A stretch of 64,000 nt of DNA from an uncultured Anaerolineae bacterium (GTDB lineage: Bacteria > Chloroflexota > Anaerolineae > Anaerolineales > Villigracilaceae): contig CAIQVH010000009.1 of NCBI GenBank assembly GCA_903875215.1, forward strand, positions 1-64,000, given 5' to 3'. Below the pieces are notes generated by a model. That model was not told the origin of the DNA. It ran no database searches and worked only from the letters and a program-made list of their open reading frames with translations. How positions within the stretch are numbered: the first letter of the stretch is position 1; every line of letters begins with the position of its first letter. The translations under genes and the position numbers were made by a program. Below are positions 17,502 to 26,236 of the stretch, in pieces.

Positions 17502-17644
17502 GCAGGGAATGTCGGAATCGGGAAAAATATCGCGTAACCACCATATCCTCACAGGATTCTAAAATTCCAAATATCGAGCTCTTGTTTTGGAGTGAAAAAA
17601 TGCAATTGCGCAACCGGTTGGGGTTATTCCCGCGTTCTTCAGCC

Positions 17645-17673
17645 TTGACAGAATTTCAAGGGTTGGATAAGAT
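17645..17673 (+). promoter_or_regulatory. csoR promoter
   Basis: Consensus TTGACA (17645-17650), exactly 17 bp, then TAAGAT (17668-17673). Initiation would fall at about 17680, right at the CsoR operator. Confidence 0.8.
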
Positions 17674-17683
17674 AGAGATACCC

Positions 17684-17703
17684 TACCCCCCTGGGGGGGG
17701 GTA
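17684..17703 (+). promoter_or_regulatory. CsoR operator
   Basis: TA, a run of C, a central T, a run of G, TA: the dyad known for copper-responsive CsoR regulators. It lies just downstream of the csoR minus-10 and 13 bp before the csoR ATG. Confidence 0.85.
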
Positions 17704-17716
17704 GAAAGGAAAAGCC

Positions 17717-17986
17717 ATGGCCGGTGCCACCACATTGAAACGGTTGAAAACCATCGAAGGACACCTGAAAGGGGTGGTCCGCATGGTTGAGGAAGATGCG
17801 TATTGCATTGATGTCATCCGCCAGATCCAGGCGGTGGAGGCGGCGCTGAATAAAGTCAGCGCGCAAATCCTGGAAGATCATCTGAATTCATGCGTGATAA
17901 CCGCCATTCGGGGCGACGACCCACAAGATCGCGAGCGGGTCTTGAAGGAAATTTCCGAAGTTTTCGAAATGGCGAATAAAGTCTAA
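17717..17986 (+). CDS. csoR: Copper-sensing transcriptional repressor CsoR
   Basis: 89-aa all-helical repressor of the CsoR/RcnR family. Cu(I) ligands appear in the right positions as Cys30 (DAYCID), His55 and Cys59 (DHLNSC), the C-H-C set that defines copper-responsive members. The basic DNA-contact residues LKRLKTIEGHLKG are at the N-terminus. Repressor is released when Cu(I) binds. The strong operator directly upstream predicts autoregulation of csoR and of the copZ-copA genes behind it. Confidence 0.93.
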   Translation: MAGATTLKRLKTIEGHLKGVVRMVEEDAYCIDVIRQIQAVEAALNKVSAQILEDHLNSCVITAIRGDDPQDRERVLKEISEVFEMANKV

Positions 17987-18012
17987 TTTTCTAACTTCAA
18001 GGAGCTAATCAA

Positions 18013-18228
18013 ATGACCACTGTCAAGTATTCTGTCCCCAATATTTCTTGCATGCACTGTGTGCATACCATTCAGACCGAAGTGGCCGACCTGGCTGGCG
18101 TGAAATCTGTCAAGGCGGATGCGCCCAGCAAGGCGGTGGAGATCAGTTTCGATGCGCCGGCCTCTGAAGAGGCCATCAAGGCTCTGCTGGCTGAAATCAA
18201 TTACCCGGTGGTGGGGCTGGCTCTCTAA
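18013..18228 (+). CDS. copZ: Copper chaperone, CopZ-like HMA domain
   Basis: 71-aa single heavy-metal-associated domain with ferredoxin-like fold. The metal site is CMHC (Cys13, Cys16), preceded by NIS rather than the usual GM. These proteins hold Cu(I) in the cytosol and deliver it to CopA. It sits between csoR and copA; AAGGAG precedes the ATG. The histidine inside the CxxC loop is a variation seen in some chaperones. Confidence 0.88.
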   Translation: MTTVKYSVPNISCMHCVHTIQTEVADLAGVKSVKADAPSKAVEISFDAPASEEAIKALLAEINYPVVGLAL

Positions 18229-18251
18229 GTGCGGGCAGCCGGTGCGTTATG

Positions 18252-18291
18252 AACAGTTATGTGCCAGGATATTTCCTGGCACATAACTGTT
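18252..18291 (+). terminator. Perfect 18-bp hairpin between copZ and copA
   Basis: Two 18-nt arms, fully complementary, with loop TATT, 43 nt ahead of the copA start. There is no T run after it. It may set the copZ:copA ratio by partial termination or by protecting the 3' end of the upstream transcript. Confidence 0.6.
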
Positions 18292-18333
18292 TATCAACAA
18301 GTGTGCGAAATATATGACAGAAAGAATGATTTC

Positions 18334-20808
18334 ATGGCTGAATCAAAGCAATTGACCCTGCCCGTGACGGGCATGACCTGCGCCAACTGTGTGGCGACGG
18401 TGGAACGAAATTTGAAGCGCTTGGAGGGTGTTTCCAGCGCGGTGGTCAATCTTTCCTCCGAGCGCGCCACGGTTGAATTTGACTCGGCCCGGCTCGGGTT
18501 GGCGGAACTGATTGGCCGTGTTGAGCGCGCCGGGTACGGTGTGGCGACCGGGGAGGCGGACCTGGTTATTAAGCGCCTGGCTGATGATAACGATGCGCGT
18601 CGATTGGAAAAAGCATTGGTCCGGCTGGAAGGTGTTCTTTCGGCGCAGGTGACTTTTGCCACTGAAAAGGCGCGCGTTCGCTACGTCCCGACCATCATTA
18701 CCCAAAGTGAAATTCGGCACGCCGTCAGTGCCGCCGGGTTCGAGGCGCTGGAGCTGGGTGGAGAGGCGCAGGATGCGGAAGCCCAGGCGCGTGAAAACGA
18801 AATCAATGAGCAGTATCGCTTGCTTGTGGTGGGTTTGATCTTTTCGGTGCCGCTTTTCCTGCTTTCAATGGGCAAGGATTTCAGCCTGCTGCCGGAGTTC
18901 TTTTATCTGCCCGGGCACGATGCAATGGCCTACCAGATGGGCGGAATGCACCCGGCCCAGCCGTGGTTCAACTGGCTGATGCTGGTCCTGGCGACGCCGG
19001 TACAGTTTTATGTCGGCTGGCAGTATTACGTTGGCTCTTTCAAGGCGCTGCGCAACCGTTCGGCCAATATGGACGTGCTGATTGCGATGGGGTCTTCAGC
19101 CGCCTACCTGTACAGCCTGCCAGTGACGTTTGGCTGGCTGGATGGGCACGTCTATTTTGAGACCGCCGCGGTCATCATCACGTTGATCAGGCTGGGAAAA
19201 TACCTCGAGGCGCGCGCCAAAGGCCGCACCAGCGAGGCCATTAAGAAGCTGATGGGTCTGAGGGCTCGCACGGCGCGGGTTTTGCGCGCAGGCCTGGAAA
19301 CCGAAATCGCGGTGGATGATGTGCGGGTGGGGGATGTGGTGCTGGTACGTCCGGGTGAGAAAATCCCGGTGGATGGGGCCGTCTTGGAGGGCCGCAGCAC
19401 GGTGGACGAGTCGATGTTGACTGGCGAATCGCTACCAGTGGAAAAACAACCCGGCGACGCGGTGATTGGCGCGACGATTAATAAACAGGGTCTGCTCAAG
19501 TTTGAGGCCACCAGGGTTGGCAAGGAAACCGCCCTGGCGCAGATTATCCGCCTGGTGGAGGAAGCGCAGGGCAGCAAAGCGCCCATCCAGAAACTGGCTG
19601 ACCAGGTTTCGTCAATTTTTGTCCCGGCGGTGATCGTGACGGCCTTCCTGACCTTTTTGGGCTGGTATTTCTTTGGCCCGCAGCTGGCGATCAATGCCGA
19701 TACCACGGCATTTACCCGCGCCCTGATCCACATGGTGGCGGTGCTGGTGATTGCCTGCCCGTGCGCGATGGGACTGGCCACACCGACGGCGGTGATGGTC
19801 GGCACCGGCCGGGGCGCGGAGTTGGGAATCTTATTCCGCAGCAGTGAAGCGCTGGAGCGGGCTGGAAACGTCAGCGTGGTGGTGCTCGATAAAACGGGAA
19901 CCGTTACCCGTGGTCAGCCGGCGGTGACGGATATCGTCGCCCGGACTCTGTTTTCGGAAGGGGAACTGTTACAGCTGGCAGCTTCTGTCGAAAGAGGAAG
20001 CGAACACCCGCTCGGGGAGGCCATCTGGGCCGAGGCCACCACCCGCGGCCTGACTCTCTTTGATCCGGCTGGATTCCAGGCTGAGGCGGGACACGGCGTC
20101 GAAGCGGAAATCGCGGGCCGCCGGGTGGCAGTCGGCAATGTGCGCATGATGGTGAAGCGTTCTTATCCGCTCAATGGTCTGGAAGATGAGATTGAACGCC
20201 TGCAATCTGAAGCCAAGACGGCCATGCTTGTGGCGGTGGATGGCCAGGTGGCGGGCATTATCGCCGTGGCAGATACGATCAAGGACAGTTCTGTCGAGGC
20301 GATTGCCGAACTGCGCCGTTTGGGATTGAAAGTGGCCATGCTGACCGGAGATAACCGCAAAACTGCCGAGGCCATTGCCCGCCAGGTGGGGATTGACCTG
20401 GTGCTGGCCGAAGTTTTGCCGGAGGGCAAGGCGGCGGAAGTGAAACGCTTGCAGCAAGATGCTGTGGTTGCCATGGTCGGAGATGGAGTCAACGATGCTC
20501 CGGCGCTTGCCCAGGCGGATGTGGGGCTGGCGATTGGCACAGGCACAGATGTGGCCATGGCTGCTGCGCCGGTAACCTTAATGAGCGGCGATTTGCGGGG
20601 TGTGGCGCGTGCAATTTTGCTCTCGCGCAAAACACTCGGCACGATCAAGCAGAACCTGTTCTGGGCATTTTTCTATAACGTCATCCTGATTCCGTCCGCC
20701 ATGCTCGGATTCTTGAACCCCATGCTGGCCGCCGGCGCGATGGCTTTCAGCAGTGTGTTCGTCGTCAGCAACAGCCTGCGTCTGCGCCGCCAAAAAATTG
20801 GCGCCTGA
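18334..20808 (+). CDS. copA: Copper-exporting P1B-type ATPase CopA
   Basis: 824 aa, inner-membrane Cu(I) exporter. HMA 1 carries GMTCANC (Cys16, Cys19). A second HMA-like region (about 75-145) has lost both cysteines. Core motifs are the membrane metal site CPC (475-477), phosphorylation site DKTGT (Asp519), the HP dipeptide in GSEHPLGEA and the hinge [11 protein letters not shown]. Later helices carry YN and MAFSS, which assign it to the P1B-1 Cu(I) group. A Met/His-rich loop ([15 protein letters not shown]) between helices 1 and 2 faces outward. The ATG at 18334 is preferred to a start 25 codons upstream lacking similarity. Confidence 0.95.
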   Translation: MAESKQLTLPVTGMTCANCVATVERNLKRLEGVSSAVVNLSSERATVEFDSARLGLAELIGRVERAGYGVATGEADLVIKRLADDNDARRLEKALVRLEGVLSAQVTFATEKARVRYVPTIITQSEIRHAVSAAGFEALELGGEAQDAEAQARENEINEQYRLLVVGLIFSVPLFLLSMGKDFSLLPEFFYLPGHDAMAYQMGGMHPAQPWFNWLMLVLATPVQFYVGWQYYVGSFKALRNRSANMDVLIAMGSSAAYLYSLPVTFGWLDGHVYFETAAVIITLIRLGKYLEARAKGRTSEAIKKLMGLRARTARVLRAGLETEIAVDDVRVGDVVLVRPGEKIPVDGAVLEGRSTVDESMLTGESLPVEKQPGDAVIGATINKQGLLKFEATRVGKETALAQIIRLVEEAQGSKAPIQKLADQVSSIFVPAVIVTAFLTFLGWYFFGPQLAINADTTAFTRALIHMVAVLVIACPCAMGLATPTAVMVGTGRGAELGILFRSSEALERAGNVSVVVLDKTGTVTRGQPAVTDIVARTLFSEGELLQLAASVERGSEHPLGEAIWAEATTRGLTLFDPAGFQAEAGHGVEAEIAGRRVAVGNVRMMVKRSYPLNGLEDEIERLQSEAKTAMLVAVDGQVAGIIAVADTIKDSSVEAIAELRRLGLKVAMLTGDNRKTAEAIARQVGIDLVLAEVLPEGKAAEVKRLQQDAVVAMVGDGVNDAPALAQADVGLAIGTGTDVAMAAAPVTLMSGDLRGVARAILLSRKTLGTIKQNLFWAFFYNVILIPSAMLGFLNPMLAAGAMAFSSVFVVSNSLRLRRQKIGA

Positions 20809-20852
20809 GCAGAGTTATCTTCGCGCGAAACCATCAAGAAAGAAGGTGTCTA

Positions 20853-21365
20853 ATGAAAATCAAGCTCATTTTATTGCTCAGTGTTGTCCTTGCCTTGCTG
20901 CTGGCAGCCTGCGCCGCGCAGCCCAGCGGCCCAGCCAAAGCCGAGTTGCCGGCGGGCAAAGCGTATGCCGAAGGACAGGAAATATATTTTGTCCACACTG
21001 AAGCCTCCGATGCAGGCGTGGCCGACAAATTGACCGCCATGATGAAATCTCCAGTTTTGCTGGTGCCTTCACTGGCTTCCGTCCCCGATTCGGCCCTGGC
21101 GAACGTATACGTTTTCACCAACGGCCTGAAAGGTGCCGGCCCGTTCGGGTTTCAATCCGACGTATTTGACAACCCACCCGGAAGCGACGGGTATACACCC
21201 TTGCGCCGCCTCAACCTGGTCACATGGGCCGACGCGGCCAAAGCCCGAGAATTGAAATTCGCCGCCGATGTCCTTGCCGCCGAAAACGCCGGCGAGCTCA
21301 GCCTCGAACAGCCTGGCGTTGTCATCAATATGCCCTTCGTTGTCTGGAATGGCGGAAAGCGGTAA
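20853..21365 (+). CDS. Small conserved lipoprotein in the copper locus
   Basis: 170 aa. Lipoprotein signal peptide with lipobox LLAAC (cysteine near residue 20). The mature part has the stretch EIYFVHTEASDAGVADKL and MMKSPVLLVPSLA, and ends with VINMPFVVWNGGK. There is no CxxC or other obvious metal motif; Met and His residues near the start of the mature chain could contribute. I do not recognise the family with certainty. It lies between copA and the SafE-cupredoxin gene with short gaps, so it is probably a periplasmic or surface partner in metal handling, but that is inference from position. Confidence 0.7.
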   Translation: MKIKLILLLSVVLALLLAACAAQPSGPAKAELPAGKAYAEGQEIYFVHTEASDAGVADKLTAMMKSPVLLVPSLASVPDSALANVYVFTNGLKGAGPFGFQSDVFDNPPGSDGYTPLRRLNLVTWADAAKARELKFAADVLAAENAGELSLEQPGVVINMPFVVWNGGKR

Positions 21366-21374
21366 CGGGACCCT

Positions 21375-22421
21375 ATGCAGCCTTACCTGTTGGCATTTAT
21401 CACCGGCCTGACCACCGGAGGTCTTTCCTGCCTGGCCGTGCAGGGCGGGTTACTGGCCAGCTCGCTCGAGCGCCAGCTCGAAAGCGACCTCGCCGCGCGG
21501 GCTGGGAAAAAAGGCCGCACATCAACCCGCGCTGCGTTTCCGATCTTTCTCTTCCTGGCAGCCAAGGTCGTGGCCTACACCCTGCTTGGGTTCCTGTTGG
21601 GCGCACTGGGCGCTGTTTTCCAGCTCAACACGCTTACCCGCGCCATCCTGCTGATCGCCATCGGCATTTTCATGGTCGGAAACGCCCTACGGATGATGAA
21701 CATTCATCCGATCTTCCGCTATTTTGTGATTGAACCGCCCCGCTTTATCACCCGCTATATCCGCAAACAAGCCCGGACTGGAACCGAGTATCTGGCCCCG
21801 CTCTTCCTCGGCGCGCTGACAGTTCTTATTCCCTGCGGCGTGACCCAGGCTATGATGGCGGTGGCCCTGGCCAGCGGCAGCGCATTGCAAGGCGGCATGT
21901 TGATGTTTGCATTCACGCTTGGTACCAGCCCGGTCTTTTTCGTAGTTGCCTACCTGACCACCGAATTGGGTGCGCGGCTGGAAGGCTGGTTCATGCGCTT
22001 CGTCGCCGTTGTCATATTGATCCTTGGTTTTGTCTCGATCGATTCCGGCGCCACGCTGATGGGGTTCCCATACTCGTTCAACAACCTGACCCAACTTGCC
22101 CTCCATCGCGACACACCCGCTCTTGAACCCAGTGCGCCCGCTTCTGCTCAGGCCGCCACAGAGCTGACCCTCGAAGCGCGCAACAATGGCTACTTCCCCG
22201 ACCGCCTGGTGGCCAGGGCCGGTGTTCCCGTCACGCTGAACGTCGTCACCGACAACACCCAATCCTGTTCGCGCGGTTTTGTCATCCCTGATTTGAATGT
22301 GGAAACTGTGTTACCGGCCACCGGAACCGTCCCGATCCAGATTCCGCCCCAAAAAGCCGGCGCGCAGATATTTTTCTCCTGCTCGATGGGCATGTATACC
22401 GGCGTCATCACCTTCCAATAA
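21375..22421 (+). CDS. SafE/DsbD-like membrane protein with C-terminal cupredoxin domain
   Basis: 348 aa. Residues about 1-235 are a multi-helix membrane domain of the sulfite exporter SafE/DsbD-like family (Pro and Gly-rich helices, FLGALTVLIPCGVTQAMM with a membrane cysteine). Residues about 255-348 form a cupredoxin-like beta domain. Its potential copper ligands are Cys in QSCSRGF and the CSM of FFSCSMGMY. Similar SafE-cupredoxin proteins occur next to HMA chaperones and copper ATPases, and are thought to move or receive copper at the membrane. The spacing of 9 bp to the lipoprotein gene and 15 bp to the HMA gene indicates one transcript. Confidence 0.85.
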   Translation: MQPYLLAFITGLTTGGLSCLAVQGGLLASSLERQLESDLAARAGKKGRTSTRAAFPIFLFLAAKVVAYTLLGFLLGALGAVFQLNTLTRAILLIAIGIFMVGNALRMMNIHPIFRYFVIEPPRFITRYIRKQARTGTEYLAPLFLGALTVLIPCGVTQAMMAVALASGSALQGGMLMFAFTLGTSPVFFVVAYLTTELGARLEGWFMRFVAVVILILGFVSIDSGATLMGFPYSFNNLTQLALHRDTPALEPSAPASAQAATELTLEARNNGYFPDRLVARAGVPVTLNVVTDNTQSCSRGFVIPDLNVETVLPATGTVPIQIPPQKAGAQIFFSCSMGMYTGVITFQ

Positions 22422-22436
22422 CCCGGACTTTTGCGC

Positions 22437-22649
22437 ATGAAGAAAACCATCTATACCATCACCGATATGCACTGCGCCAACTGCGCCATGCACCTGGAAA
22501 GCCTGGAAGATATCTTGCCGGGCGTGCGCGCCATCGAGGCCAGCTACCATACCGGCAGGATGAGCATCGAATATGATGAAACCTGTCTGAGCGAAGCCGA
22601 GATCCTCGCCGCCATTCAGAAAAAAGGATATACCGCCCTGCAGGCATAA
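22437..22649 (+). CDS. Second HMA-type metallochaperone
   Basis: 70-aa HMA domain with the metal site MHCANC (Cys13, Cys16). A histidine precedes the first cysteine. It shares this arrangement more with HMA domains fused to SafE-cupredoxin proteins than with CopZ, and its gene is directly behind such a protein. It is likely the soluble metal carrier for that membrane protein. The ATG at 22437 is used rather than a TTG two codons earlier. A strong terminator begins at its stop codon, so it is the last gene of the copper operon. Confidence 0.88.
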   Translation: MKKTIYTITDMHCANCAMHLESLEDILPGVRAIEASYHTGRMSIEYDETCLSEAEILAAIQKKGYTALQA

Positions 22650-22687
22650 AAAAAATCCCCGGTTCAGTTCAGAACCGGGGATTTTTT
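22650..22687. terminator. Bidirectional intrinsic terminator
   Basis: AATCCCCGGTTC pairs with GAACCGGGGATT around a 6-nt loop, with A run before and T run after. It ends the copper operon on the plus strand and the solute-binding protein gene on the minus strand. Confidence 0.92.
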
Positions 22688-22691
22688 GGCC

Positions 22692-23612
22692 TTACTTCAG
22701 CGCCTGCACAATCAGCGTGACATTGTGCTTGAGCATCTCTATATATCCCGGCGCCGACTGGCTGGTTGCGTGGGTATACAACCCGCTGACGACCTGCACA
22801 CCAGTCTCCTGGGCGATCTGTTCGGCCAATTCCGGGCTGGAATTTGTCTCCAGGAAAATTGCTCGGGCGCCGCTGGCCCGGATGTGGTCAATCAGCGCGG
22901 CCATTTGGCGGGCCGAAGGGGAAGCGGCGCTGCTGGTGCTGGGGATGATCGTCCCCAGGATGGTGAAGCCGTAGCGGTCTGCAAAATAGCCAAAGGATTC
23001 ATGATTCGTCACCAGCTGGCGGTTTTTCTCCGGAATCTGACTCACCTGGGCCTGAATCCAGCCATCGAGTTCTTTTAACTGGCTGATATAGGTTTCCGCA
23101 TTTCGGGCATAGACGGCTGCCCCGGCCGGGTCGGCCTGTGATAAACCGTCACGGATATTTTCGACGTAGTGGATGCCGTGATTGGGGTCAAGCCAGAAGT
23201 GCGGGTCGCCGATGTGATCGGGATCGATGATTTCATTGGGGCTGGGCTGGCGGCTGGTCAGGCCGGCCGAGGCTTCGATCACCAGCCGCTGGCCGCCGGC
23301 GTTTTCAAGGGTTTTATCGAGCCATTCTTCGAGGTGCGCGCCATTGATGATCAGTACGTCGCTTTCGGCGATGCGGGCTACATCCTGCGGCGTGGGTTGG
23401 TAGGCGTGCGGCTCACTGCCAGCCGGGATGAGCGTGTCGATGGCGGCCCGGTCTCCGCTGACATGCTGGGCGATGTCAGCCAGGAAAGATTCGATCGCCA
23501 GAATTTTCAGCGAGGCGTGCGCGGGTTGGGTTTGCGGGGCAGGGGAGCAGCTGCTCAGAACCAGGCTGGAAAGAATCAGCGTGAAGAAAAATCTAAAAAT
23601 CCGGTCTATCAT
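22692..23612 (-). CDS. Metal ABC transporter solute-binding lipoprotein (ZnuA/TroA family)
   Basis: 306-aa lipoprotein (lipobox VLSSC) of the cluster A-I metal-binding family. Ligands are visible: SEPHAYQPTPQDV (first His), the FWLDP-containing DPHFW segment (second His), TNHESFGYFADRYG (third His) and a late acidic residue near LETNSS. The acidic/His-rich loop DPDHIGDPHF is short, unlike classic ZnuA loops, so zinc or manganese is possible. No permease or ATPase gene is adjacent: the nearby ABC genes at 24.3-26.2 kb are of the MacB/LolD type. An excellent promoter with a palindromic operator controls it. The start uses ATG at 23612, with GGAG at good spacing. Confidence 0.88.
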   Translation of the reverse strand: MIDRIFRFFFTLILSSLVLSSCSPAPQTQPAHASLKILAIESFLADIAQHVSGDRAAIDTLIPAGSEPHAYQPTPQDVARIAESDVLIINGAHLEEWLDKTLENAGGQRLVIEASAGLTSRQPSPNEIIDPDHIGDPHFWLDPNHGIHYVENIRDGLSQADPAGAAVYARNAETYISQLKELDGWIQAQVSQIPEKNRQLVTNHESFGYFADRYGFTILGTIIPSTSSAASPSARQMAALIDHIRASGARAIFLETNSSPELAEQIAQETGVQVVSGLYTHATSQSAPGYIEMLKHNVTLIVQALK

Positions 23613-23638
23613 TTTCTCTCCATTTTTTAATCGATGAT

Positions 23639-23657
23639 ATTGAAAATCCTTTTCAAT
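23639..23657 (-). promoter_or_regulatory. Palindromic operator at the metal-binding-protein promoter
   Basis: Perfect 8-3-8 palindrome, ATTGAAAA-TCC-TTTTCAAT, just after and touching the minus-10 box. Placement fits repression by a metal-responsive Fur/Zur- or DtxR-type regulator; no regulator gene lies in the window next to it. Confidence 0.75.
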
Positions 23658-23684
23658 TATAGAGGTGAAAGGGGGGCGCGTCAA
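23656..23684 (-). promoter_or_regulatory. Promoter of the metal-binding lipoprotein gene
   Basis: Minus strand: TTGACG (23679-23684), 17-bp spacer, TATAAT (23656-23661). Near-consensus. Confidence 0.82.
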
Positions 23685-23728
23685 GAATTTTGAGAGTTTT
23701 TGCGATACACGGATGATAAAATCTGGGC

Positions 23729-24331
23729 ATGAACAGGATATCGCATCTCAAGTTTAATGATTTGGCTCCGGACGTGGAGCTTCAATCGGTGGAGGGTAAG
23801 CCCCTCCGTTTGTCTGCTTTGTGGCAGGAGAGGGTGCTGGTGCTGGCTTTTACACGTCATTTTGGCTGCCCGCAGTGCAAGGAGATGATGGATCAGCTGG
23901 TGCAGTTCAAGCCCGAGATGGCGACGCGCGGCCTGGCACTGGCGGTGGTGACGCAGGGTACGCCAGAAAGTGCGCGCGCGTTTTGTTCCGAGCGGGCGCC
24001 GGGTGTGTTGTGCCTGGCAGACCCGGCGCGGGAGGCGTATAAAGCGTACGGCCTGGGCCGCGCCAGCCTGTGGCAGTCGGTTTTGTCGATGAGGGTGATG
24101 AAATCGAATCAGCGATTGGAGCGGGAACGCGGCTGGAAGCCTGAATTTCCGCCTGCCGGACAGGACGCGATGCAAATGTCTGGGACTTTTATCATCGGTT
24201 CCGATGGCCGCATCCGGCTGCCGTATTATTATGATGACATTGCTGATCATCCGCCCGTGGAGTTGTTGTTGCGCGGTGTGATGGGGATGGGCTGGTCGTC
24301 TCCGCTGGAATCTCCTATTAAACCCGAGTAA
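23729..24331 (+). CDS. Peroxiredoxin-like (AhpC/TSA-related) protein
   Basis: 200 aa, thioredoxin fold. The redox motif is FGCPQCKEMM (CxxC, about residues 48-51) at the usual position of the peroxidatic cysteine; this matches PRXL2-type peroxiredoxin-like proteins rather than classical AhpC. A long insertion (about 95-140) precedes FIIGSDGRIRLPYYYDD. Probable thiol-dependent antioxidant function in the cytosol; substrate unknown. A TAAAAT ends 6 bp before the ATG and there is no clear ribosome-binding site, so the mRNA may be leaderless. It lies 4 bp ahead of the ABC exporter genes. Confidence 0.8.
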   Translation: MNRISHLKFNDLAPDVELQSVEGKPLRLSALWQERVLVLAFTRHFGCPQCKEMMDQLVQFKPEMATRGLALAVVTQGTPESARAFCSERAPGVLCLADPAREAYKAYGLGRASLWQSVLSMRVMKSNQRLERERGWKPEFPPAGQDAMQMSGTFIIGSDGRIRLPYYYDDIADHPPVELLLRGVMGMGWSSPLESPIKPE

Positions 24332-24335
24332 ATCC

Positions 24336-25499
24336 ATGTATAGTTTAAGTCTTGCTACCTACCTGGCCTTGAAAGAGGTCTGGCGTAATCGTGGGCGCTT
24401 CTTTTTGGTCAGCCTGGTGATTGCGTTGATTACCCTGCTGGTGCTGTTCATCGCTGCGTTGGGCGAGGGCCTTGGCACCAATAATCGTGAATATATTTCC
24501 AAGGTGGATGGCCAGCTGGTGGTGTTCCTAGAAAAAGCGGATTACATCATCAGCGCCAGCCGGCTGAATCAAACCACTCTGCGGGCGGTGCGCCGCGTGC
24601 AGGGGGTGGAGGCCGCCGGGCCGCTTTCTGCGGCGAATACTGCCATTCTGTTGCCGGAGCAGAAGGTTCTGAAGGTCTCGTTGCTCGGGGTGGAAGCTGG
24701 CCGGCCGGGTGCGCCGCAATTGCAAGCCGGGCGGACGTTCCTTTCTGCCACTGCTCGTGAAGCGATTGTTGACCAGCGTGTGTTGGATCGCTCGGATATT
24801 CAGTTGGGTGATACCATTACCATCCGTTCCACCCAGGGCACCGACGATCAATTTTATGATCTGAAAGTTGTTGGCACGACCAGCGGGCAGGCGTTCTTTT
24901 TCCAGCCTTCAATTTTTGTGGCGCCATCGGTCTGGGAACAGGTGCGGCCCAAGTCGGAAGCGGAATTGAATAACACCACTCCGGCCATCAACATTATTAT
25001 CGTGCGCGCCAGTGACCCGGCGCAGGCGGCACAGGTGCAGGAAAATCTGCTTGCCAGCGTCAACAATATTGAGGTGGCCGACATCCCGACGACGATCAAC
25101 AATATCCCCGGTTATTCGGCACAGCAAGGCACGGTGCAAACCCAGGGCTTTTTCACCCTGCTGATTGGCGTGCTGGTGATTGGCGGCTTTTTCCAGATCC
25201 AGATTTTGCAGAAGGTGCCGCAGATTGGTGTGCTTAAAGCCATCGGGGCTTCCAACCCGGTGGTCGGGGCGTCGGCCATCATCCAGATTTCGGTGGTGAC
25301 GGCCATCGGTGTGGCGATTGGCGGTCTGCTGACTTACCTGTTTTCGCTGGGCTTTCCTCCCACCGTGCCGCTGGCTTTTGACGGCAAGTCTTCGGCCTTC
25401 GCAATTGCGGCTTTGCTGGCGATTGGCCCGCTGGGAGGCCTGGTCTCGGTCTTTTACGCGGTGCGGATTGAACCCCTCAAGGCATTGCGCCTTTCTTAG
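24336..25499 (+). CDS. ABC transporter permease (MacB/FtsX-type)
   Basis: 387 aa. One N-terminal helix (about 25-47), an extracytoplasmic MacB-like periplasmic core (about 50-255) and three C-terminal helices (about 275-385), the classic type VII ABC arrangement with FtsX domain. The motif IGVLKAIGASNPVVGASAI, which contacts the ATPase, is clear. These systems use mechanotransmission rather than pore transport. The ATPase gene follows after 9 bp. The substrate is unknown; a DevC-like exporter role is possible. Confidence 0.9.
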   Translation: MYSLSLATYLALKEVWRNRGRFFLVSLVIALITLLVLFIAALGEGLGTNNREYISKVDGQLVVFLEKADYIISASRLNQTTLRAVRRVQGVEAAGPLSAANTAILLPEQKVLKVSLLGVEAGRPGAPQLQAGRTFLSATAREAIVDQRVLDRSDIQLGDTITIRSTQGTDDQFYDLKVVGTTSGQAFFFQPSIFVAPSVWEQVRPKSEAELNNTTPAINIIIVRASDPAQAAQVQENLLASVNNIEVADIPTTINNIPGYSAQQGTVQTQGFFTLLIGVLVIGGFFQIQILQKVPQIGVLKAIGASNPVVGASAIIQISVVTAIGVAIGGLLTYLFSLGFPPTVPLAFDGKSSAFAIAALLAIGPLGGLVSVFYAVRIEPLKALRLS

Positions 25500-25508
25500 G
25501 AGAACCCA

Positions 25509-26231
25509 ATGAGCGCGATTGCTTTGGAAGTTCGTGACGTTATCAAAACCTTCGAGACCGATACTGGCTCGATCAATGCCGTGGATCAGGTTTCGTTTTC
25601 GGTCAGCCATGGGGAATTTGTGGCCCTGGTTGGGCCGAGCGGTTCTGGCAAGACCACCATGCTTTCCATCCTGGCGGCTTTGCTGACTCCGACCAGCGGT
25701 CAGGTATTAATCGATGGGCAGGATCTGGCCAGGATGGGAGAGGCGCAGCGGGTGGCGCTGCGGCGTGAGAAAATCGGTTTCACTTTCCAGTCGAATAATC
25801 TGATCCCGTTCCTTTCTGCGCTGGAAAATGTGGAATTCATGCTGCGGCTGAACCAACGCTTCGACAAATCCGGAAAGCTGCGGGCCGCGGAACTGCTCTC
25901 GCGCCTCGGCTTGGGAGAACGCCTGAACAATCTCCCCAACCAGATGTCTGGCGGACAACAGCAACGCGTGGCAATTGCCCGGGCCCTGATCCACTCCCCG
26001 ACGCTGGTGCTGGCCGACGAACCAACCGCCAGCCTGGATACGGAACGCGCCTTCCAGGTTGTGCAGACATTCGCGGCGCTGATTCACGAAAATCAGCGCG
26101 CCGGAATTATGGTCACGCACGACCTGCGAATGGTGCAGTATACCGATCGCGTTCTGCAAATGCGGGATGGCAAACTGGTGAAGATTTATTCGGATAAGCA
26201 GGAAATCCTGGCGCTGGCCAAAGGGGAATAG
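25509..26231 (+). CDS. ABC transporter ATPase (LolD/MacB/DevA-type)
   Basis: 240-aa cytosolic nucleotide-binding subunit. Walker [10 protein letters not shown] (about 41-49), Q-loop FQSNNLIPF, signature [15 protein letters not shown] (about 140), Walker [12 protein letters not shown] and the switch His in MVTHD are all intact. The length and lack of extensions fit the LolD/DevA subfamily and pairing with the preceding FtsX-type permease. It converges on the GTP cyclohydrolase-like gene with only 5 bp between stops. Confidence 0.93.
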   Translation: MSAIALEVRDVIKTFETDTGSINAVDQVSFSVSHGEFVALVGPSGSGKTTMLSILAALLTPTSGQVLIDGQDLARMGEAQRVALRREKIGFTFQSNNLIPFLSALENVEFMLRLNQRFDKSGKLRAAELLSRLGLGERLNNLPNQMSGGQQQRVAIARALIHSPTLVLADEPTASLDTERAFQVVQTFAALIHENQRAGIMVTHDLRMVQYTDRVLQMRDGKLVKIYSDKQEILALAKGE

Positions 26232-26236
26232 TGTGG

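Noticed and set aside
22692-26231. Zinc-binding lipoprotein and the ABC genes at 24.3-26.2 kb as one zinc importer
   Set aside because: The permease has the MacB/FtsX architecture with a large external core and the genes are on the opposite strand; it is not a ZnuBC-type importer.
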